Below are positions 56,219 to 64,000 of a DNA stretch of 64,000 bases, piece by piece. Numbering within the stretch: the first letter of the stretch is position 1; each line of letters begins with the position of its first letter. The stretch is taken from assembly GCA_964059195.1 (NCBI GenBank), contig CAXKWD010000007.1, positions 57,413,163-57,477,162 on the forward strand, in the 5' to 3' direction. The stretch is from Ectobius pallidus. Taxonomy: Eukaryota; Arthropoda; Insecta; Blattodea; Ectobiidae. The notes under the pieces were generated by a model, which worked only from the letters and a program-made list of their open reading frames with translations, was not told the origin of the DNA and ran no database searches. The translations under genes were made by a program, and so were the position numbers.

Positions 56219-57430
56219 GGGTTATTCCATGCCAAATCATCCAACAGTGGTTGCATGACCATTTAGAAAAAAAACATTTTTTGTATATGAGTTCATACAT
56301 GTTTCAAGATATCAAAACAACTTTTCAAAAAAATATTATGTTGTTGGTTGCCCAGGGGTGTCCATATTTCAGTCCTGGTGTAACACATTTTTTGTGAATG
56401 CAGCTGATTACAAATATTTTCATTCAACAACCATAGGAGTTAGAAATTTGAATTATGAATCATTTTATAACTATTGAAGCTTGTTTTCAGAAATATTATA
56501 TAGTTTTCTTCAACACAAAATATTTCATATGAAAGTATGAGTTCGAAATTCGGGTAAATTTTTCCCAAAAAATAACTTTTTGGGCCAAATTTTATATGTA
56601 AAGGAGTGACTGAAAACATTAAATTTTTTATGTTCAAACCTGCATGTGATTTGTCTGTGAGGAAAAATCAGGGTCTCAAAATACTTCCCTTATTTCTAAA
56701 CTCGCCTCAAATAATACCATTTTTCAGATTTTGACTGTTTTTGGGCTTAAATACGCTACCCTAAAAAGTGTGATATCTCAGTTCTATCAAATTAATAGAA
56801 GGAGTTGTTCCTAGAAATAGACATTTTAACTGTTAGTTACGCAAATAAAAGGCTTCTTTTATGCAATTTTTTAGATTTTTTTAAGAGTACCCATCAGAGT
56901 TATTTATGCCCAAAAATAGTCAAAATCTGATAAACGATAATATTTGAGGCCAGGTTAGAAATAAGGGATGTATTTTTATACCATTATTGTTTCCTCACAG
57001 ACAAATCACATGCAGGTTTGAACACAAAAAAAAATTGAATGTTTTCAGTCACTTCCTCCACATACAAAATTTGGCCCAAACGTGTTTTTTTTTAATTTAC
57101 CTGAATTTCGAACTCATATTTTCATATGAAAAATTCTGTGTTGAAAAAAACAATAAAGTACGCTTTAATAGTTACACAATGGTTCATAATTCAAATTTCT
57201 ATCTCTTATGGTTGTTGAGTTATGAAAATATTTGTAATCAGCTACATTCGCAAAAATTTTGTTACACCAGGATTGAAAAATGGACACCCCTGGGCAACCA
57301 AGAACACAAGATTTTTTTTTTAAAGTTGTTTTGATATCTTGAAACATATATGAATTCATATATAATTTTTTTTAAATGGTCATGTAACCATTTTTTAAAA
57401 AAAATTGTATGATTTCACATGGAATGACCC
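56219..57430. mobile_element. Giant foldback element (1.2 kb)
   Basis: The ends GGGTTATTCCATG and CATGGAATGACCC are inverted and flanked by TATT on both sides (56215-56218, 57431-57434). The arms, about 560 bases each, pair along most of their length around a loop near 56770-56890. It has no coding capacity. Its terminus and 4-bp duplication resemble those of the foldback at 45218-47621. Confidence 0.85.
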
Positions 57431-57434
57431 TATT

Positions 57435-58982
57435 ATCTACGTCTTCTTTCCAATTACCCATCAATTAAAACAGAAGCTCAGTTCTTGGGCCTTCTCCCCA
57501 TTGCCATAAGGAGTAGTATTATTACTAAACTTAATAATTATTATAATAATGATGATGATAACATTAATGGTGTATTGAATAATAAAGTGAGAGACAAAAT
57601 CAATTCATTCCACATTATTAAGCAATATTAAGCTGTTTTACTGCCTGGTTCTGTAATTCCTCTGAGAAGTAATTCTTGGATTTGTTTAAATATTAGGGAA
57701 ATGATTTCAAGGGAAATTATTATTATTATTTTTTGTTCACTTCTTTGCTAGAAGGATTTCCTTTAGTTAGTTTAAGTACAACAGAAAGAATTGTTATTAT
57801 GTATCTAACTTGCCTCTTTCAAAAGTATTTCATAGTACTATTTGTCAGTATACAAAACAAATGAGATTAAAAATAGTTTGGGCCGTGATTGGAAATCGGA
57901 GCCTTCCGAATTCAAAACCAGATCATATTACAAGCATATTGCACGGTGCTGTTTTTAGAAACAGTTGATAGCCTATAGCTATGGTAGTGGCGTGGAGCGT
58001 TGAAAACATTCACGTCTGCCTGTGTACATTTTTTAATGAATGAAAGTTTTCCGGTTCGGGCTTTAATCTGGAGCCTGGTCCTTTTCCTTTTCTTTTGTAT
58101 AAGATGGTACAATCTCCAGGTTTTTCATATAGTCTGCTTACAGCATCACATAAATTATTGTTCCGGCTGTTCAATAGATTTACACTTCTTAGGTCAAGAA
58201 ATTCAATAAAAAAATAAGAATTCAAATTGAGTAAAGTCAGCATAGTATATAACTTACGCCCACTTTAGATTGATAATTAGATGGGGATATTTTTATGGAT
58301 CGACGTAGAACAATTAGCCTCGGTACGGGGCTAATCTATTATGTTTTAAGCCCAATATTTTCTTTATTATTAATGAAATTACCATGATTGTTATTGTTTT
58401 TATTATAATTTTGTATTATTATTATTATTATTATTCGGCTTGTTTTGCATGTTTTAACTGCAATATGATAAACTTTGACCTGCTGAAAGCAGAATGAAAA
58501 TGTAAAATCTTATAAAAGGAATTTGATATTAATGTGTGGTTTTAATAATGCCAAAATAATTGGTGTTTCCCTAAACATAATGGTGATAAAATACATAACA
58601 ATGTAGCAAATTTATATTATAAGTTTCCACCTTATTCCTCATGACAGATAGGCTGTGTCGTTTATATCACCAGCTTAATAAATTTTAGTGCATGCTTTTT
58701 GTTTAAGGGAGCCAACATTACAAATTGTGCTGTACTTGTCTATTTATATACTTGCCTACTTTAGTACTTCACTTGTAATCACAAAAGTCTCGACAAAACC
58801 GTAACTTTCACTGTTGACTATGATAGGCGTAGGCCTACCTCTAGATTTGTTTGATGCACAGTAACATAACTTTAATTTACGTAGTTAATAAATACTTCAG
58901 TAAAATCATAAAACAGTTTCAACAATAAAAACAGTAAAGATATTTTCGTGTTAGTGGCGATCCCTAAACTGTAACACATATG
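57435..58982. other. AT-rich spacer with trinucleotide repeats
   Basis: ATT/TTA runs occur at about 57715-57735 and 58420-58435. No gene or element boundary was recognised. Confidence 0.45.
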
Positions 58983-59349
58983 CAGTGTGTTTCAAGTACG
59001 AGTTGGTCAATCATGAGGGTTTCTGCGTCGCGGCGGCCACAGCTCTTACTCCGGAGCGATCTGGTGAAATATCTACGCAAATAAAGCCGCTAACGGTGTA
59101 ATGAATCAGGTTCTCACAATAACAGTCAAAATTACAATGAAAGTAACCATATACCTCATCACAAGAGATGTCGGAAATGTTCTCCTCTCGCATCCACACA
59201 ACACTGGCACCTTTCTATGGCAGGTAAGTAAGTTCAGCGTCCGAGATAGAGTTTCTCTTGTGATATTGTCTTTAAGTTAGAGTTAGATCTGTGGCCGCCG
59301 CGACGCAAAAACTCGCAAGATTGAAAAAAACTCAAAGTGAAACACCCTG
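58983..59349. mobile_element. Small TIR element (MITE, 367 bp), probably mariner-like
   Basis: The left end CAGTGTGTTTCAA and right end TGAAACACCCTG are inverted; further in, TGCGTCGCGGCGGCCACAG and CTGTGGCCGCCGCGACGCA pair perfectly. TA follows the right end and TG precedes the left, consistent with a decayed TA duplication. No transposase is present. Confidence 0.72.
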
Positions 59350-60375
59350 TAGTATGTCGTCAATAAATACGATAAAATTAAACTGCTTAAAAGAAAAACA
59401 GAATTATTTTTCTTTTGTACTCACTTGTCCTGCATGTAGTTATTATTCCTGTTTGCTGCTGAATGATGGGTCTCTTTAACCATATACATGCACTTTTAAT
59501 TGACAATCCTGGAGCGTATATTCAAAATTTATCTCACGAGCGTGCATGTGTGGGGTCCTCTAGGTAGCAAATCCGGAGTCAAGAAACGTGGAATACAGAA
59601 GTAACAGAGAGCTCGCTAAACGATAGCAGAACTCTAAGCCTATTTTAATGGAGTTTTATGTACGTCTATGTATACATCTCATTTCAAACTACTCTAATGT
59701 TTCGCTTCTTTTTTGCTCTGAAGACTGATGTACTGTAAAGAAAGGGACATTAAACCTTCTTCCATCAGGCACTAATGTTGACTTGCCATCAAGAAAGAAA
59801 GAGACAGGTAATGCACGCTATCTGCCTCCCTACCCCGGTGTTCTTGAAGTTCTGTAAAGTTTTTAATCTAGATATTTAAAAAGTTCATACGACAAGTGGT
59901 AAAATCGTCAATATATAACTCCACTTCCATTCTTCGAATATTCAATAATAGATAGTAGCCTATTTGGCCAGTTTACTACAAGCAGGCCATCTCGAGGAAA
60001 GAGAAATGCATGTATATTAGTTTTAAAATCAAGGAAGAAGATCCATATAGACCAGCAAGATTTCAATTATATGATACTGCTATAACTTTAAGACATTTTC
60101 TTCGTCTTCTTTCCCTGAGTTTTACTTCCCGTTGTATATACATTTACGCGCCTCACGCCGCCCTGGCTTTACAGGACTGCAAGTCGTCTTCGGCAGCGAG
60201 TTTCTATGGATCAAATACATACCTTTCTGACCAGACAAGGACATGGAAGGCCTCCCCACTTGGGTGATCAGCCCAATGCTAGGGCCACCTACTAGACCGC
60301 ACCAACATATAGGACGATACACACCAGTTATACACACACATTCCGAACGAGGCATGGATGGATAAGGTGAAAGCA
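59350..60375. other. Spacer, no gene recognised
   Basis: No conserved coding region is visible; the longest frames are about 85 codons and unrelated to known families. Confidence 0.45.
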
Positions 60376-60684
60376 AGATTATTATTATTATTTTTTTTTA
60401 TTTATACAAATATACAAAATATTTATACAAAACAAAACAAGACCACCCGAATGAGCAAGCGCTCGTGCTCGGGCACAGTTCAGCCATTTACATTACAAAA
60501 TACAAATTACAAATACATAAAGAAAATATAATATTAAATCAATACCTAAAAAATAATAAAAAAAAAGAAAGAACAGAATAGTAAAAAGAAAAAAGTAGTA
60601 AGAACAAAAATTGAAACCCTGAGTTATTACAAATAAAATAGTTTCTTAATTGTCTACTAAGTACAGAGTGAAGTAACTTTTGAA

Positions 60685-62246
60685 CTATGAAATAAGATTT
60701 TTGATAAACTTATTGAATTTTTTGTTGTTCATATGTACTATTTCTGGATGTGACCTAATTATAGAGTTATAGAGTCTTGGACCATAATAAATGCTATGTT
60801 TAGAGCCAGAAGAGGTGAAGTATTTTGGTTCTATTAAAGGCAATGTTTTATTTCTTCTAGTGTTGTAATTATGAGGATCCGATACATGTACGTTGCGGTA
60901 TTTGAGAAAGTATTTTAAAAGTGTGAGCTTATAAATTTGTTCTACAGTCATCACATTAAGTTCAGGAAATATCAATTCTGTTGGATATTCTATAGGCTTT
61001 TTTAAACAAATTTTTATAATCCTCTTCTGTATTAGAATCAAAGGAGTCAATACAGATGTGCCACTTCCTCCCCAGCCAATGATACCATATTGGAGGACAG
61101 ATTGTATTAGAGCTAAGTAGACTGTCCTTAAGACTTCAGTCGGTAAATATTGTTTTAGACAGACAAATTTGTATAATGTTTTTCTTAATCTGGTACATAA
61201 ATATGTGATGTGTTTGTCGAATTTCAGATGACGATCTATAATAATACCAAGGTATTTGACCTGATTTGTCTCCTTCACAGCCTGGCAGGTACATGAGTCA
61301 GATTCACAGTTGATATCATGTAGTCTTACGCACAAGTTTTGATCCATTTTTAATTGTGGAGTACCAGCAGTTGTTAATGAGAATGGAACACAGTTTGTTT
61401 TATCTATATTTAATACTAACCTATTGCAGTCAAGCCAACTTTTAACTACTCTTAATCCCTTATTAGCCCATTTGTAAGTATCCTGCCAAGTTGGAGCGGA
61501 AAATAGCAATACGGTATCATCGGCATAAGAGTAAAGACGGCCATGGAAATTATTTAAGTCCAAATGCAGCAACTCGTTTATGTAAATAATGAAAAGAATT
61601 GGACCCAAAATTGTTCCTTGTGGCACACCACTATCCACTTCTCTGATATCACTAACCTGATCCTTAATTTTGGTTATTTGCGTTCTATTATGTAAATAAG
61701 ACCGAAATAAATTTAGTGCAGTACCTCTTACTCCAATTTGCTCTAATTTTTCTATAAGTATCTTGTGGTTTACAGTGTCAAAAGCCTTTTGCAAATCCAA
61801 AAAAATACCTAGACTTTTATTTCCCGCATCTAATTCTTCGATAACTTTTCCTGTAACATTAATTATGGCATCATCTGTGCTCAAGTTATTTCGAAAACCA
61901 AATTGATTTGAATTTAATATATTATTTTTATTTAAGAAGTCCACCAGTCTATACATTTTTCTAACAGTTTAGATAGGCTAGGGAGTAAGGATATAGGTCT
62001 ATAGTTATTTAAACTATGCTTTTCTCCGGATTTGTATATAGGTACTACCACAGCATTTTTAAGATCATCTGGGAAAGTTCCTTGTGATAAGCAAAGATTA
62101 AAAATATGTTCGAGGGGCTTCGATATGTATTTAGAAATTGTTTTCAAGGTGTTGTTTGTTATTCCGTCCGTACCAGGGGCTACGTTATTTTTTAGTGAGA
62201 TTATCATTTTATTGATTTCATCTTGGGTTACAGGGAGAAGAAACAT
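60685..62246 (-). pseudogene. LINE reverse transcriptase and C-terminal region
   Basis: The N-terminal RT piece (62246-61932) holds NNVAPGTDGITNNTLK and NNYRPISLLPSLSKLLEKC. The main 423-codon frame (61956-60685) continues with SNQFGFRNNLSTDDAI, IFLDLQKAFDTVNHKIL, SGVPQGTILGPILFIIYINE and the catalytic YSYADDTVLLF. KYLGIIIDRHLKFDKHI and a conserved tail (HNYNTRRN, FNKFIKNL) follow. The two frames overlap at an A/T run at 61956-61960. All RT motifs are intact in their own frames. Confidence 0.9.
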
Positions 62247-62335
62247 TGACGAAAGCTGAGCAGGTTGTGGTATACATTTTTTATATTCAGGGATACTGTT
62301 TGGGGCTAACTTAATATTTGAAGTGATTCTTTTTC

Positions 62336-63680
62336 CTATTTCCGAAAAAAAGAGTTAAATTCATTTGCAATTTGGCCACTTCGCTTAATTTTTTGTCCTT
62401 TTTCATTTATGATTTCTAAGATTGGAATTTTGTTATTTGAATTAGTATCAGTAGCTTCATTGACAGTGGACCAGAATTTTCTAGCGTTATTTTTATGTAT
62501 TTCAAATTTATTTTTGTAATAATTAACTTTCATGGCTCGTATAGCTTTTGTTAATATATTTCTGTATCTCTTGTAGTATAATATTAGATTTTCGTTTGTA
62601 GGGTTTCTCCTAATATTATTTGCCAATTTGTCCCTTGTCTGAATAGACAAAATTATTCCTCTCGTGATCCATGGCTTGATTTTCTTTAGTTTGCAAGGAA
62701 CTTTTTTATTGTCAGTATAAGAGCATTTGTTTAGATAATTTTGCAGCAAATCATGGAATATTCGAAAACTATTGTTAGCAATATTACAGTCCAATACCTT
62801 TACCCATGTTTCTTTTTCTAATTCATAGATTAATTTGTTATAATTTACATGCTTTTGCGTATATATATCAGATTCACAATTTTGTTTGGAAGAACTTACA
62901 TTTATACCGGTAGGTGAATAATTAATTTGGAACAAGCTAAAATTGCATAATGATCAATAATTGAGCTTTTATAAATTACGGGTTGAAAACTACCATTACA
63001 TTCATCTTTGTAAAATATGTGATCTAGACAAGAATTAGATGCAGGTCTAGTAATGGAATTTAAATACTTTTCGAAACCATATTCATGTAAAATATTTGTA
63101 TATCTACTTCCAAACAAGTCGATATTTTCTTCTAGGATCTGTAAATTAATATCTCCAACAATGACATGTTTCTTACATTCTTTAATATTGCGTAAGAATT
63201 GTTCTAGGCTATCGAGAAAGGTATTTTTGCAACAATTTGGAGATCTGTATATTGCTGTTAACATAAGTAGATTATTTTCATAATTAATTTTGAGATGAAT
63301 TGAATTGCATTCGTCGATGACCATTTTTTCTTCTACTGTCACATTTAAATATTTTTTACATAAACAACTAAGCCATCGCATTTACTATATTTATTAATTT
63401 TTGTAATTTTTTTATATCCAGGTAATTCGTATCCAGTGTCATGATTCAACCAGGACTCTGTTAAAATAATGATATCAAAATCCAATGAGAAACTTTGCAG
63501 TAATGTACAGAGTTCCAGGTAGTGTTTATTTAAGCTGCGTATATTTAAATGAATTAATTTAAAGTCATGCTGCTTGGATCGGATTAAATTATTACAGTAG
63601 TCGAGGTCCTCAAAGACAGCAGTTTTTACATTTTTTAAATTATAATTATTGCTTAATTGGTTTATGAAGTTGTCACCCAT
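62336..63680 (-). pseudogene. LINE endonuclease and linker
   Basis: Three frames cover this part. The first (63680-63345) has LIHLNIRSLNKHYLEL and LTESWLNHDTGYELPGY, the start of an apurinic-type endonuclease. The second (63381-62902) has AIYRSPNCCKN, GDINLQILEEN, SCLDHIFYK and IDHYAILA, the catalytic Asp and His block. The third (62935-62336) is a linker with KKIKPWITRGIILSIQTRDK and FNSFF near its end. The shifts lie at 63352-63357 and 62926-62928; the exit to RT is at 62345-62351. Confidence 0.85.
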
Positions 63681-63690
63681 TGTTGGAGGA

Positions 63691-64000
63691 ATTAATCACA
63701 GATTTAAGCGAAACAATAAAATCTGTACAATAACAGCTTTCTAATAGGATACATGGCAAAAATATGTGATCAAGACATGAGTCTGAAGCAGGCCTAGTAA
63801 CAGCATTTAAAAATTTCAAATGGTTTTCTATAATGTATACATTAATATCCCCAGTAATCACGTGATTATTTATATTCTTATTGTTGACTAAAAATATTTC
63901 CAAATCTTCATTTCAACAGTTATTCAGTGATCTGTAGATGTGTAGAATATTGTTTAGCTCCATATACAGATTTTTTTCGGTTTAAATCTTACAACATATG
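63691..64000 (-). pseudogene. Fragment of a related LINE endonuclease, running off the window
   Basis: The minus strand reads IFLVNNKNINNHVITGDIN, FLNAVTRPASDSCLDHIF and YCTDFIVSLKSV, the same endonuclease blocks as in the LINE to its left and the relic at 53215. It is a second, separate copy; the window ends inside it. A further reading, LNNILHIYRSLNNC, continues upstream of 63903 in a broken frame. Confidence 0.7.

Larger units (their letters stand above)
60376..63690 (-). mobile_element. CR1/L2-like non-LTR retrotransposon
   Basis: It is a minus-strand LINE with endonuclease and RT in order, a 3' UTR of about 300 bases and a tail of ATT units on the plus strand (about 60379-60400). The coding part is split into five overlapping or adjacent frames by four shifts, all at A/T runs. 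Stops within the frames are rare. The 5' end abuts a fragment of a related LINE at about 63690. ORF1 is not seen, so it is likely 5'-truncated. Confidence 0.82.

Overview
This 64 kb window is AT-rich eukaryotic repeat sequence, almost certainly from an insect. The element families (BEL/Pao and Gypsy LTR elements, Jockey and R1 LINEs, mariner, PIF/Harbinger, BED-finger hAT, a THAP-bearing element, tRNA-derived SINEs) and the frequent motif AGGCCTA fit a large hemimetabolous genome such as a cockroach or termite; that placement is inference. I recognise no host protein-coding gene, no rRNA and no functional tRNA gene. Nearly everything assignable is mobile DNA, much of it nested.

Region by region. 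1-1.95 kb: nothing assignable. 1.96-3.30 kb: a degenerate hAT element holding a second, smaller hAT MITE, both with 8-bp target duplications. 4.38-18.20 kb: a hAT element with a BED-finger transposase pseudogene. It is split by a minus-strand Gypsy element (5.33-16.95 kb), which is itself split in the pol gene by a nearly complete minus-strand BEL element (7.79-14.65 kb, exact 5-bp duplication ACCGC). 18.79-23.88 kb: a PIF/Harbinger element containing a second Harbinger, a mariner pseudogene and two SINEs. 25.4-30.05 kb: a nearly full-length Jockey LINE, its ORF1 cut by a SINE. 31.2-37.6 kb: diverged inverted repeats bracketing a decayed R1-like LINE, a fragment of an unclassified repeat protein and an isolated core promoter. 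37.6-38.8 kb: another repeat-protein relic and a SINE with a 13-bp duplication. 39.03-42.19 kb: a Harbinger-like element hosting a near-perfect palindrome and a hAT MITE. 42.2-51.66 kb: a degenerate satellite invaded by a mariner, which holds a 3-bp-duplication element and a 4.7 kb THAP-bearing element with ~480-bp inverted repeats; the latter holds a 2.4 kb giant foldback. 51.66-54.9 kb: a dispersed repeat and two decayed LINE relics. 56.22-57.43 kb: a second giant foldback. 58.98-59.35 kb: a small MITE. 60.38-64.0 kb: a minus-strand CR1/L2-like LINE abutting a fragment of a related LINE.

The best leads are the pair of giant foldbacks sharing a GGGT terminus and a 4-bp duplication, the THAP-bearing long-TIR element, the TPRT-style palindrome with hammerhead-like cores, and a pattern of frameshifts at A/T homopolymers that may partly reflect consensus error rather than biology.
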